DNA of 64,000 nt, from positions 1,798,001 to 1,862,000 of the forward strand of contig JALJCQ010000014.1 of the NCBI GenBank assembly GCA_023091665.1, in the 5' to 3' direction. The position numbers and the translations under genes were made by a program. This DNA is from Pythium myriotylum. Taxonomy: Eukaryota; Oomycota; Peronosporomycetes; Pythiales; Pythiaceae. Under the pieces are notes generated by a model. The model saw only the letters and a program-made list of their open reading frames with translations, was not told the DNA's origin and did no database searches. Below, in pieces: positions 20,853 to 31,400 of the stretch. The stretch's first letter is position 1. Each line of letters opens with the position of its first letter.

Positions 20853-23123
20853 ATGGAGTTTCTCACCGAAGCCCAGCGAGCGCTCTTCGCACACGGCGGC
20901 TGTCTCGCGGACTACGACGTGCTCAAGCCCATCGGCAAAGGCAAGTTCTCAGTCGTGTACAAGGCCCAGCGATGCCACGATGGCGTCGCGGTTGCGCTGA
21001 AGAAGATCGCGATCTTCGATCTCATGGACGCGCGCGCACGAGAGAAGACCCTGAAGGAGGTGCGACTCGTCCAATCTGTGAGCCACGAGAACCTCGTCCA
21101 GTACTTGGATGCGTTCTTGGACGGGAAAGAGTTGTACATTGCGTTCGAGTGGGCTGATGCCGGAGATCTCAAGCGACAGATCCGGAAAGCCAACGAGCGC
21201 CAGGTGCGACTGGATGAACGCACGATCTGGCGGTACTTCAGCCAGCTATGCGCTGCGATTCGATACCTCCACCGAGCAAGGATCATGCACCGAGATCTGA
21301 AACCAGCGAATATCTTGCTCACAACAAAGGGGATCGTCAAGGTTGGAGACTTGGGACTCGGTCGCCACCTCAGTGAGGATACGCTGGAAGCTCATTCAAA
21401 AGTTGGAACGCCGCTGTATATGTCACCGGAGGTACTAAAAGGTGAAGGCTATGACTGGAAAAGTGACGTATGGTCGCTTGGATGTATCCTTTACGAGTTG
21501 GCGATGTTACGGTCGCCATTCAAGTCGGAGGGACTTAATCTTTATGGACTCTTCCAAAAGATCAACAAGTGCGACTACGAGCCAATCCCTGAGATCTATA
21601 GTGCCCATTTGCGAACACTTGTGTCAACAATGATATCACTTGAAGCCACGCGTCGGCCTTCCATAGATGAGGTGTGGGAGGCCTGCCAGCTGCACCCTCA
21701 GACGATCGATTTGCACCAGCGCGCGCAGCCAACAACCAAATCAACCTCATCTCCGAGGATAATGCAATCGACTATCTCTTCACGCCCATCTTCTCAGCAG
21801 AGCGACGATAAGAATTCGAACAGCTTAAGCTCCTCAAGACCGACGTCCTCGGAGAAGACACTCGCTCGGTCTCATCGCAACGATAAAACCGACGAAGAAG
21901 TCGCCAAAAGACATGAAGAAATGGCCATGGAGCTGTTGTACGAGCGGCTCAAAATACTAGAAGCAGACTGTGGTGTTAATTTAAGGAGTGGAATTAGTCG
22001 CCATCACTTTGGAAGTGAATCCCAGTACGTTGAACCGTGGACTCAATCTCCCAGCTACCGTTTCCAAGAAATGTGCCGAGTAGCGAGATGGCTAACGGAA
22101 GTAATCCAGCACGCTTTAGGTTCATCTAATCAGCAGCTCCAGTTTGGTGAAGCTGATCAACAACCCATCGCCCGTGTGCAATTACTTCTTTTAGCAGCAG
22201 AAAAGGTCGGAGTCGATCCAAAAGAGCTCGTTCGATTCAATGCAGCGACGCTGACTTCTGGATGTGGGCTGGATGTCGTACTTTTCCTTCAAGTCTTGAG
22301 TGAAAGAGCAGACGAAGCCCTTCGACATACTCGACCACACCCGACATATCCACGCGAAATAGTTGACGTCCTTGAAGCGGATGATAACTGGGAGGCGCTG
22401 TCAGACGACATGGATGCTGCGAGTGGTGGAGACTTGACGAAATCGGTATCTCGAGAGAGCGTTGCTAGTGATGATGATTGCGAATTCGTGGATGCACGAT
22501 GGCTGATTGTGAGAGAGTCGGAAAGACCCCCAACTTTTTCCGCCGGCGAACAACAGGAAATGATTCATTCCACCATCGACGCTGCTGCATGGAGAAGTGA
22601 AGTGGGGCGAGTGCAGCAAAAACTATCAGTCCGCTGTCGAGCGAGTGCAGACGAGGCCTCAGCTAGTTTTGGTACTGGTTGGGCGCAACGCCTGGTTTCT
22701 CTCAGGAAACATTGTGCTATCATCAACGACAACCAGATCCCAGTTGTGACAGGGCTAAGCAAGATCGAGAGTATTCGTCGAAATGGGTACGAAATTCTGG
22801 CGAACAAAGAGTCTCGGCTTCAACAACAATTTGACTACATCGGGACGCAACGTGCTGCATTTGTGACGCGCTTACAGCAGTTGCAGAAATCAGCAAAGGA
22901 TCTGGCAAGGTCCGTCGAAGGAAATGTGGAAATGCTCAGCTCAGTTGAGACGAGACTGGAGTCTCGAGTACGCGAGCTAGAGAGAGCGAACGTGCGGGTG
23001 ACAGACGCAACTCCACTACTCCAACTGAAGTCTCAACTCCAGCGACTCAAGGAGGAGAACCATGCACTCCAACTTCAAATTGAGTTGGGGCGCGTCCGGA
23101 ACTTCCGGAACCATTTCAGTTGA
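20853..23123 (+). CDS. NEK-family kinase fused to an IFT57-like module
   Basis: One uninterrupted frame of 756 residues. The kinase domain (about 21-285) is NEK6/7-like: loop G-K-G-K-F-S, V-A-L-K-K, H-R-D-L-K-P-A-N near 146, D-L-G in place of DFG as in NEK6/7, and S-P-E. A Ser-rich linker follows. From about 357 the sequence switches to an IFT57/Hippi-type fold: E-R-L-K-I-L-E, an aromatic P-x-Y-R-F-Q-E-M block, R-W-L-T-E-V, then V-D-P-K-E-L and G-C-G-L-D-V-V-L-F-L-Q-V-L-S-E-R-A-D-E-A-L. After an acidic spacer, W-R-S-E-V-G-R-V opens the coiled coil (578-750) with the family's D-A-T-P-L-L-Q-L-K-S-Q-L near the end. IFT57 is an IFT-B subunit in cilia. A ciliary kinase is inferred; no separate IFT57 gene is visible here. 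Confidence 0.85.
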   Translation: MEFLTEAQRALFAHGGCLADYDVLKPIGKGKFSVVYKAQRCHDGVAVALKKIAIFDLMDARAREKTLKEVRLVQSVSHENLVQYLDAFLDGKELYIAFEWADAGDLKRQIRKANERQVRLDERTIWRYFSQLCAAIRYLHRARIMHRDLKPANILLTTKGIVKVGDLGLGRHLSEDTLEAHSKVGTPLYMSPEVLKGEGYDWKSDVWSLGCILYELAMLRSPFKSEGLNLYGLFQKINKCDYEPIPEIYSAHLRTLVSTMISLEATRRPSIDEVWEACQLHPQTIDLHQRAQPTTKSTSSPRIMQSTISSRPSSQQSDDKNSNSLSSSRPTSSEKTLARSHRNDKTDEEVAKRHEEMAMELLYERLKILEADCGVNLRSGISRHHFGSESQYVEPWTQSPSYRFQEMCRVARWLTEVIQHALGSSNQQLQFGEADQQPIARVQLLLLAAEKVGVDPKELVRFNAATLTSGCGLDVVLFLQVLSERADEALRHTRPHPTYPREIVDVLEADDNWEALSDDMDAASGGDLTKSVSRESVASDDDCEFVDARWLIVRESERPPTFSAGEQQEMIHSTIDAAAWRSEVGRVQQKLSVRCRASADEASASFGTGWAQRLVSLRKHCAIINDNQIPVVTGLSKIESIRRNGYEILANKESRLQQQFDYIGTQRAAFVTRLQQLQKSAKDLARSVEGNVEMLSSVETRLESRVRELERANVRVTDATPLLQLKSQLQRLKEENHALQLQIELGRVRNFRNHFS

Positions 23124-23505
23124 AGGATGAACAATTTTGATGATCGCAAACTGTCAGAGTCGAGTTGCGAGCACTACGTGCCGATGCTGTGCGAACAACA
23201 TGACGAACGTCTTAGCAGTGACGTGGCACAACACATATGAGAATGTGCACTTGATTGAGCCTGTCAAAGTGCAAGACTGCACACTTCACTGAACTCTGGC
23301 TCCAAAAAGAGTTTTTTGGTTCTTTCTTGGAAGAAGGGGCCAGTGGTCAGACCCAACTTCGAAAACCGAACACTGACTGGAAACGGGAAGCCAGTTATTG
23401 TAGGAGGAACAAGCCGTTCCAAATAACAAGCGGGGTACCAAGCGAGTCCTTCTACGCGATATATTCATACAGTTCCTCGTCAAAATGTACTAGTTGAATG
23501 TCGAT
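23124..23505. other. Convergent intergenic region
   Basis: About 380 bp between the 3' ends of the NEK-IFT57 and POT genes. Small frames exist on both strands but none has motifs or a credible start. I see no repeat or RNA gene. Confidence 0.4.
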
Positions 23506-25443
23506 TTAGCCTCTTGATAAGGAAATGCTTTCGAAGGATGAGTGTCGTTGCCGCTGAGTGATGTCGTTGCCCTGAGAGTCAATCAGGTTCACGTCGTCAT
23601 ATAACGAGTCGTCATCCTCCTCCTTGTTCATGCCGAACTCCATCCACTGCATGATGATCACGTAGCCGACAATATTCACGATACTGAGCGCTCCGAGAGT
23701 GTAGAACATGTACTCGAAGTGGCCATCGTTGAGAGACGCGGGGATATAATTCTGGAATAGCAGCGTGAAAGTTGACGTCAGGTTGCTTCCCATGGCGACC
23801 ATGAACAGGTTGATGGCTTGGCATGTGCTCTTCAAATAGATCGGTACCTCCGTGTAGAACAACTCGTATGCTGTTACGTTGATCAAACACTCGGCGACGG
23901 CAACCATGATGTACATCGGGACAGCGTATCCCCATGAGATATTGTTCATCGGTTCATGAGAACCATTATCCCGAATGGCGGATCCGTTTTCGTCCTTGAG
24001 CTCTCCTGCATTCCTTCGAATTACCTCGAACGCACCAGCCCAGAACATCGTCAATGCAGCGATAATCAGTCCTGTGAGCACTTTGCCAAATGCGCTAGGA
24101 AGTCGGCCGGTCACACGCGTGTAGAATGGGTACACAAAGTTGTCGAGTATCGGAATCAAGACAATGATAGTCAGGGGATCGAAAATACTCAGGCTAGCAC
24201 CTGGAACTTGTGAGGCGGTGGCATCGGTTGGTGAGTCAGCACCCACACGAAGATCGCACTGTTGGGCAATAGACTGGAAGTTGGCATCGAGTTGGTCGTA
24301 AGCACACTCCCACATGATCATGAAAGATGCAAATGGGAGGACCCGAAGCACCATCTTGATTTCGTCGACCGTTTCATCGTTATACCGACCACCGTTCGAG
24401 GCCTTGGACTTATCCATGTACGCAGTATTCATCCCGTAACGGATCCAAGCGTACATGCCGACAAGGCAGAGAAGTACCACGATGTACGACAAGAATTGAC
24501 CAGCACTGGAAACGTCGGCGAGGAATGCGGCGAGCAGGTTCAGCGGGAACGCAACGCCGAAGGAGACGAGTCCGTAGTACAGCATGCGGGCCTCGTAACT
24601 GTACGCACAGTTGCCGCGTACGATGGACCACAATTTCGTGAGTGCACTATCTTGAGGAGGGAAATGAACAAATCTCGGGGTGCCGATGAAGAAGAGGGCG
24701 TAGGCGAACACCATGATGCCTCCGGTGATGATGAAGTTGGCAAAATAACCGTACTGTTGTGGGATGGCCCCAGAGCCTTCCACACAGAGCACCGACAAGT
24801 AACCGTACGAGAATATGGCGCCGAGGTTGATCACGATGTAGAAGTAGCTGAAGAACTTCTCTTTTTGGCTCACCTCGTTCGGGTCGTTCGGGTCAAACTG
24901 GTCCGCTCCAAAAGTGATGACATTAGCCTTGATCGCGCCGGTGCCGATGGCGACGAAGCCGAAGAGTCCAATGTGGCACACAACGTTGGCAATGTCCTTG
25001 TGGTCGAGCATGATGTTCGGGTGCGCGGAGACAGCGAGCAAAAAGGCGCCGATCGTATACCAGACTCCGAAGACCCAGAGCGTGCGGAAGCGCCCCCATT
25101 TCTCGTCGGCAATGTACCCACCGAGCAGCGGCGACAGGTAGCAAATGGATGTCCACGTGGACTTGAGCGAGTTGGAGCCGACTTGCGACCATCCGATGCG
25201 GCCCATGAAGTTTTTAAGTCCCTGGTTGATGCCGTAGTAGCTCACGCGCTCGGCGAACTCGAGAATGAGAATGAAGGAGCAGACGTGGAGCAGGACGTTC
25301 TTGAAGTGGCGCTCGCGTTTGTCCCAGGGACCTTCGATGTAGTAGGAGGACGAGGGCGACTCGACGCTGCCGTTGTTCATGTTGGGGGACTTGGAGAAGG
25401 GCGAGTGCGAGTTGGAGTGCGTGGACTGGCCCGAGCTGCCCAT
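23506..25443 (-). CDS. POT/PTR-family proton-coupled oligopeptide transporter
   Basis: A single exon of 645 residues with about twelve membrane segments. The PTR2 family signature is present in the first third: E-F-A-E-R-V-S-Y-Y-G-I (the ExxER-type motif of helix 1), then L-S-P-L-L-G-G-Y-I-A-D with W-G-R-F-R-T. The second signature, F-S-Y-F-Y-I-V-I-N-L-G-A, is in helix 5. The cytosolic N terminus (about 45 residues) is Ser/Asn-rich and the tail carries acidic and Ser clusters. The family imports di- and tripeptides, sometimes nitrate, with protons. The start at 25443 is the first ATG. The 620 bp upstream is shared with the divergent gene at 26068. Confidence 0.92.
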   Translation of the reverse strand: MGSSGQSTHSNSHSPFSKSPNMNNGSVESPSSSYYIEGPWDKRERHFKNVLLHVCSFILILEFAERVSYYGINQGLKNFMGRIGWSQVGSNSLKSTWTSICYLSPLLGGYIADEKWGRFRTLWVFGVWYTIGAFLLAVSAHPNIMLDHKDIANVVCHIGLFGFVAIGTGAIKANVITFGADQFDPNDPNEVSQKEKFFSYFYIVINLGAIFSYGYLSVLCVEGSGAIPQQYGYFANFIITGGIMVFAYALFFIGTPRFVHFPPQDSALTKLWSIVRGNCAYSYEARMLYYGLVSFGVAFPLNLLAAFLADVSSAGQFLSYIVVLLCLVGMYAWIRYGMNTAYMDKSKASNGGRYNDETVDEIKMVLRVLPFASFMIMWECAYDQLDANFQSIAQQCDLRVGADSPTDATASQVPGASLSIFDPLTIIVLIPILDNFVYPFYTRVTGRLPSAFGKVLTGLIIAALTMFWAGAFEVIRRNAGELKDENGSAIRDNGSHEPMNNISWGYAVPMYIMVAVAECLINVTAYELFYTEVPIYLKSTCQAINLFMVAMGSNLTSTFTLLFQNYIPASLNDGHFEYMFYTLGALSIVNIVGYVIIMQWMEFGMNKEEDDDSLYDDVNLIDSQGNDITQRQRHSSFESISLSRG

Positions 25444-26067
25444 GGTGTCCGCGGCCTTCTTCAGTTCGCTCTCGCGGCTCTCGCTCTCGCGGCTCCCGCC
25501 CCCTCTCTCGTCGATCTTCTTCTCTCGCGTGCGAGACTCGCCCCGCCGGCCGTCAGAGGAGGTGGAGGGAGAGTGAGATGAATGCCCGAGGCAGCCGAGG
25601 CAATGCGAAGGAGATGGGGGGTAGTTTGCGGAATTACAGAAACCACCCGCAAATTACCAAAACCGCTCGCCACGCCTGCCAAAGCCGGAGCATCCGTTCG
25701 CTGCGGCTAGGGCTCGTGATGTCGCACATCTCGAATTTCGAACATCGTCCGCTCGCCGTATCGCAGTGGATCGGGCGTTCTTCAAGCGGAGGATACTGAT
25801 ATAAGAGCGAGTGATCACCCTCACGAAGTGGCGGTCCCGAGTCTGGTTTCTCCTCCACGCCCACTGGCTGTTCCACTGAGCGCAAGTTGTGGCCGGTTCA
25901 ATCGCCTTGGAGAGGGGATGCAATCACTTTCGACAGGGACGAGCACTCCCTGTCGTCGGCCGAGTCACGCGCGCTCGTCGGGTTCGGTCGGTTATCTGAG
26001 TCCATCTCTGAGTCCTCTTTTTCTCACGGCTGAGTCCTGGGTGGAGAGCGAACCAAGTCGAAGAAGG
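25444..26067. other. Divergent promoter region
   Basis: 624 bp between the divergent POT gene and the gene at 26068. The plus-strand frame upstream of 26068 (25828 on) stays open but is Ser/Arg/Pro-rich with no motif, and minus-strand frames here look equally random. I therefore treat it as UTR and promoter. Direct CT-rich runs (25450-25520) lie just upstream of the POT start. Confidence 0.4.
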
Positions 26068-27726
26068 ATGGATGCTCCTCCCGCGGCGCCGCGGACGGCG
26101 CTCCAGACGACGCTCGACGTCGCCTCCTCCGCCGCCACCCTCGTGCTGCGACCCTACGTGGTCGCCGGCCGCGCCGCCTACCAAGCGACCTCCTTTGCCG
26201 TGACGGCACCCATCAAAGTCACCAAGCACGTCGCCAACACCATCTCCGGATCGTGGCAGCCGCCGCAGCAGGCAGCCGACGAGCGCCCGCCCGTCGATCT
26301 CTTCGGCGAGCATGAGGCGCCTACGCCTGCAGTCTCGACGCCTCCGAGCGGCCCAAAAGAAGAAGAGCCCGTTGATGTGGTGGATGCCCCTCTCGTGGAA
26401 GGTGTGCTCTTCGAGTCCGAAGCTCCCGTGCAGCCAGATCACGATCAGGACTCCGCACCGGATCTGAGCCAGTCGGCTCAGCCCGCCGCCTCGACTCAAG
26501 GTGTCGTGTCGCAGCTCATATTCCTCCCCATCCGCTTTGTGTCCTCAAGCGTTGCTTCGGCTGCAACTCTACCAGCTTCCGCGATCTCGTTCGGCGGACG
26601 CACGTTGTCTGGTGCAGTGTCAACTTCTCAGTCTCTTGCGTCCTCTGCTCTCGTAGCGTCCGGTGGACTCGCATTGCGTACTTCTCGGCATGTCGCTAGT
26701 GGACTCACGCACGGTGCCGTTTCGACCGCTCACCGTATGACTGGTTTGGTGGGATCGTCCGTGCGCACAGCAAGCTATGTGATTCCCCCGTCCGTTTCGA
26801 ACGCATTATGGCAGGGCATGGAGAAAACGGGGAGTGTCTCGACGAATGTCATCTCGTACGCGATCGCAGTTCCTTCTTATCGAATGGCCCAGGCTCTTAT
26901 TCCGGAACTCGGAGAGTTTTTCACCGAGCAACAGCTTGTGGATACAACGAAGGATGGTGTGAAACTCCTTGTGAAGGTGCTCGGCCCACAGAATGCGTTT
27001 TACGTGCTGAAGTTTATGTATGAGATTGTGAACAGCGAAGAAGTCTATGATACCTTCTTGTTATGCCAAGATCTCGTGAGAGAATCCCTCGATGCCGACA
27101 ACTACAAGAAGGCTGGCTCATCGGTCAGCAAAGCTACTGGCTTGGAGAACCTCACACCAGTTATTTATAGCATCTATGAAATGATGCCGTCCATGGACGA
27201 AATTGTGGATGCGGCGTTTCTCGTTGGTGAGGTTGTGGACGAAATTGCAGCACAAGTTGCTGAGATTCCAGTCAAGAATGAGAACATTTTGGACTCGGGG
27301 CGATTTGAGCTCGTGCTGAGCGAGGATGAGGATGAGCTTACTACAGTTGATGAGCGAGACGGTGAGCGTAGCTCATTGGGAACTTCTATGTCCGAGCCGA
27401 TGACACCACCAGTTGATCTTGAAGCCTTCGCCGGAACCAACTCGCAAGATGCGGGTGAGTCAGAAAGTGCCGTTCCTGACGGATTTATTGTGGCGATCCA
27501 AGACGAGTCATCAGACGAAGAAGGAGAAGTCATCGAAGACGGGCTTGGTGGTGAAGTGGTGTTTGCGTCCGAACTCGATAACTCATCTTCTCGTGAAGTA
27601 GTAGAGGATCCCCTTGCGGACGTGTTCAACTCTAGCATGTCCTTCTTTTCGAGTGTTCTCGACAGCGAAGAAGCATCGATGCTTTTGAACACTTTTGGCG
27701 ATTTTCTTGACGTTCTCGTGGATTAA
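26068..27726 (+). CDS. Unknown oomycete protein with amphipathic Ala/Ser/Thr repeats
   Basis: 552 residues from ATG 26068; the open frame upstream to 25828 looks non-coding. I do not recognise a domain. Residues 15-65 and 145-260 are rich in Ala, Ser, Thr and Val with regularly spaced small and hydrophobic residues (S-S-V-A-S-A-A-T-L-P, V-S-T-S-Q-S-L-A-S-S-A, V-S-T-A-H-R-M), resembling the 11-mer-like amphipathic helices of lipid-droplet or membrane-surface proteins. A compact helical block follows (about 285-400: L-V-D-T-T-K-D-G-V-K-L-L-V-K-V-L, F-Y-V-L-K-F-M-Y-E-I-V). The tail is very acidic. A membrane-surface role is inference only. Confidence 0.7.
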   Translation: MDAPPAAPRTALQTTLDVASSAATLVLRPYVVAGRAAYQATSFAVTAPIKVTKHVANTISGSWQPPQQAADERPPVDLFGEHEAPTPAVSTPPSGPKEEEPVDVVDAPLVEGVLFESEAPVQPDHDQDSAPDLSQSAQPAASTQGVVSQLIFLPIRFVSSSVASAATLPASAISFGGRTLSGAVSTSQSLASSALVASGGLALRTSRHVASGLTHGAVSTAHRMTGLVGSSVRTASYVIPPSVSNALWQGMEKTGSVSTNVISYAIAVPSYRMAQALIPELGEFFTEQQLVDTTKDGVKLLVKVLGPQNAFYVLKFMYEIVNSEEVYDTFLLCQDLVRESLDADNYKKAGSSVSKATGLENLTPVIYSIYEMMPSMDEIVDAAFLVGEVVDEIAAQVAEIPVKNENILDSGRFELVLSEDEDELTTVDERDGERSSLGTSMSEPMTPPVDLEAFAGTNSQDAGESESAVPDGFIVAIQDESSDEEGEVIEDGLGGEVVFASELDNSSSREVVEDPLADVFNSSMSFFSSVLDSEEASMLLNTFGDFLDVLVD

Positions 27727-27791
27727 AATCATACATGACATTGGCCGTAGCAACGAGTCATATTTAATACACTTCTCGAAATTACGCTCGC

Positions 27792-28316
27792 TTACGAGCT
27801 GATAGCTGCTACAATTGCCACGAGAACAGTTGCCACGACTACTTGCACGACTCCAGCTCGGATTCGAACAGCAGGGCTCGTAGATGCACCAGGCCCGTTT
27901 GACGAGGACGGAGTACTGGCGTCGCATCGATCTTTGATGTTCTTGAAGAAAACTTTGAACGACATGGTGGTGTTCCCGACAGGCACAGAACAAGATGGGA
28001 GTCCCGCGTTGTCGAGCTCCTGAGACAACTGCGTGCAGTTTTTGCTGCTGCAGTACTTCTTGAGGCTTTCGTCGGACGGGATTGAGAGGTTCGACGGCTT
28101 GATGAAGTAGTCGCTCTCCATGGCACACTGGTTGATGGCCGGCATGAGGACGTAGAGCTTCTGGAAGAGGAGCTGGGAGTCGCAGAGATTCGACGATGAC
28201 GACCCGTTGGTTGACCCTGCAGACGAGGCCATGGCCACCGTCTCAGCCATCTCAAGGGCTCGCACGTGGGCGAGAAGGGCGAGCAGCAGCGCCGCCATCG
28301 CCCGTCGCGCCGCCAT
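27792..28316 (-). CDS. Elicitin-like secreted protein with GPI-type tail
   Basis: 174 residues from ATG 28316. A hydrophobic signal peptide (M-A-A-R-R-A-M-A-A-L-L-L-A-L-L-A) opens the protein. The elicitin domain (about 42-140) has six cysteines in family spacing: L-C-D-S, Q-C-A-M, K-Y-C-S-S-K-N-C, S-C-S-V and R-C-D. A Ser/Pro-rich linker and a hydrophobic C terminus (V-V-V-A-T-V-L-V-A-I-V-A) suggest a GPI anchor. Elicitins are oomycete sterol carriers that plants can recognise. They are largely restricted to Phytophthora, Pythium and relatives, and this gene is the best taxonomic marker in the window. Sterol binding is not proven for this divergent member. Confidence 0.88.
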   Translation of the reverse strand: MAARRAMAALLLALLAHVRALEMAETVAMASSAGSTNGSSSSNLCDSQLLFQKLYVLMPAINQCAMESDYFIKPSNLSIPSDESLKKYCSSKNCTQLSQELDNAGLPSCSVPVGNTTMSFKVFFKNIKDRCDASTPSSSNGPGASTSPAVRIRAGVVQVVVATVLVAIVAAISS

Positions 28317-28412
28317 GGTTCTCGACACGACAGGAGGCCAGTTTGTCAGTCTCCCCACTCCATCTGATTGGACCGTGTCATGATATTCCCGTTATAGTGA
28401 CATGAAGTTGAC

Positions 28413-31400
28413 TCACGGCTTGAAGGATGGGAACCGCCACGGCTCTCGCGCCTCCTCCGAGGCCTCGCCGGGCATCGTGAGCATCGGGAACTCGTCGCGC
28501 GCCGTCGCCTCCAGCGCGCTGAGTTGGCGCTGCAGCGTCTCCGCCTTGGCCGCGTGGCCCAGGAACACCAGCGCGCGCAGCACGTCGCGCGTCTCGCGCT
28601 GCAGCGCCTCGCTGGGCGCGCTCATGCGCAGCTGCTTGGCGACGTGGGCCTCCTCCTCCTCGCTGCCCTCCTTGATGCGGCGTCTCCGCTCCGCGCGCGA
28701 TGGCATGCCGCCGTATCGCTTACTCTTGTACGCCGCAGCAGTCGCAGCGGCGGAGGCTGCTCCTCCGAGCGACTGCGTCGCGTAGAAATGGCTCGAGGTC
28801 GCGGCCGCGAGGGTCTTGGCGGCGAAGTTGCCGATGCCGCGCGCGACGCTGTTGTGGCTGCCTACCGACCCGAGAGATGAAGCGGCTGAGAGAGCACTGT
28901 CCGCTGCGCTGGCGGCCGAGACGACGCTTTGCGAATCGTCCGAGGGGCCACCTTCCCATCGCGACCCGTCGATGCCGTGGAGTTTGAAAAGCCGCTTCTG
29001 CTCGCGAATGGTGGAAAGCCGCTTCCAGTAGCCCACGTACTCATGCTGGCGCTGCGCGATGTCCTCGCAAAGCGCGTCGTAGGCCACGGCGACGCCTGTC
29101 TCGACGTCTGTCTCCACGAGGTCCGGTCGATTGTGAAGGTAAGCGAGTCGGATGCCTTCGCTCCATTGCTTGTGGGAGACGAGTAAAGCCACGGCCTCAT
29201 CCACGTCGCCGCAATAGTCAGCGTAGATGTGAGAGGCAGTGACTGCGTCGTCGGCCGAGACCTCTTTTTGACTCAAGATCGCCTCCACCAGCTCCCGAGC
29301 AAATGCACGCAGGTCCGTCGCTGGGTCGAGTTTCGCCTTGGATGCAGTGGCAAGCGCCATTTGCCACGCTCGCGCGCTCTTGAAAGCATGCATGGCCTCT
29401 ACATAGCCACCGGTCGACAGGTAGATGTACCCGGCGTCTTCGAACTCGCCTTGGTTGACGAGAAACTGCGCCTTCAGCTGCAAAACGTTTCGATGAAGCC
29501 GCGTTACCACAGGCCGCGGGTGAGACGGTGAGAAGTGAGCAAGAGCGTTGTTGTAAAGGCCGCCACGCACAACAAGTTCGACGGCGTCCCGCTCGAACTG
29601 CAGCTCCATCTCTTCGCCTAGGTCGATCCGATCCAAAAGCTCGGCGATGTGATCCAATGCCTTTTCGTGTCGTTGGAGGTGCTTATCAATTTTCAGTTTC
29701 CGCATGACGACATCTTGTTCCGCCTCGCATGCATCCAAAAGCGGCAAGTACTCTTTTGGATCACGTTGAGAGTAAGCTGCGATGAAGCGAACTAGAGGGA
29801 GATCATACATCCCCAAGGCCTCATCAAAGAGAGTGTCAACATTGGAGAGAAAAATTAGATGCTTCATTGCGCGCTTCGCACGGGTCGCGTCCTCCGGCAA
29901 AGAGGTGCCAATGAGAGATTGCAGTCGAGTCAGTGCCGAACGATAGTCTGGAGGTGACTGCTTGACAGCTGCTGTCAGGAACGGAAGCAAGAGCGCGTCC
30001 ACATGATTCTCCTCACTTTCGTGTAACACTGTCATCATCTCCTGACAAACTTTGTTGACTTTCTGCTGACCGGTGAGTGTAAGTGACTGCTCCGAATCTT
30101 GTGCAGGAGATACAAGATCCTTCAATTGTGGTCCGTACTTCGTTGACCAGACGTCAACAACGTGAAGATTAGTGAGGAAGAGACACAAGCGATCGCTTGT
30201 GACTGTTGCAGGTCGAAGTGACAGCAAGGCGTCGACGAGATGCTCTCGAAAGTGTGCGAGAAAATTGCCGGGATTGTGATCCACCAACACATTCAGATCG
30301 ATTCGGTGGCGGCGACTCATTTCCAGAGCTTGTACGAAGTTGAGTTTCTGGATTTGCCTCGTGAGAAGAGCAAGGACAAGTAGTCGCGGTGATGTCCCCT
30401 CAAGGTTCCCACGTGGCATCTGTAGCACAACGCTAGCACGATCTCCAACCACACCAACCAATCTTGATCCTCGTTCAATCACTCTATGCTCGTCATTCTG
30501 ATCAAACGTTCTTGTGGCAAGTGACGAAAGTGGAACAAACCGGAGTTGAGCTGCACTTCCAAGTGTGGTGTAAAGCAGCACAGATGAATATGCGCAGAAC
30601 TTAAAAGATGAGCATGCAGCAGTAGTGGCTAGAACACCATCTACCAACAACTTGGATGATGCTAGCGTGACTCCTATCACGGTGTAGCGATCATCTTCCA
30701 TCTGGAGTACCTCAAATCCACCAAGTAGAGGCAAAACAGTCGGCAAAGTGATTTCACGAACAACAGCGTCATCATCTTCAACTCGGACCCGGACCACACG
30801 ACCACTTTGGGCTTGTAGAGCAAACTCGATAGTGGTAGTCACAACTCCTGGATCCACAGACACGATCTCACTGGTACGGCACACTCCTGCGACTTCTTCG
30901 CTTAAATTCACCCTTCTGGTGTTATTGGTCTCAATTGACAACACTATGAGTGAGTCATCTTGTTTCGCTTTGACAGCAAGGGTCGTTGTGCTACTTCTTG
31001 CTTCTCTCCTCATAAACAAAAGACTGTTGACGTTGGAATCAAATTGTACACGTTGCGAATCACGCACTGAAGTCGAGTTTTCCGCTGCAAGGAAATTCGT
31101 TTCAAGAATCACCTCACCCGTGGACAGTGCAACTGCCAGTGCATCAGTGGATGCATCGAACACAACGGAGTTCACCGGTGCTGCATATGTCAGGCTGTGG
31201 AGTGCCATTGGTGGTGGTACAAGCGCCTGGTGAATGGGTGTCAAGAGAAGCCTGGGGCCGTCGATGACTGCCACGACTACGCTCAGCTGCCCATTTTGAA
31301 GTCGACGTTCTCCTCGATTCACATCCCAGGCAAGCTCACACTGCTCGTATCTTACGGAATTGCTAAATGATGACGCCACCACGAGGTGTAGAAGAGTAGC

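Noticed and set aside
24262..25581. 439-codon plus-strand frame opposite the POT transporter
   Set aside because: The longest antisense frame in the window, Glu/Val/Arg-rich, mirrors the transporter's codon bias and has no recognisable domain.
28524..28987. Plus-strand frames opposite the C-terminal part of ELP1
   Set aside because: Arg/Ala-rich antisense frames over a conserved tRNA-binding region.
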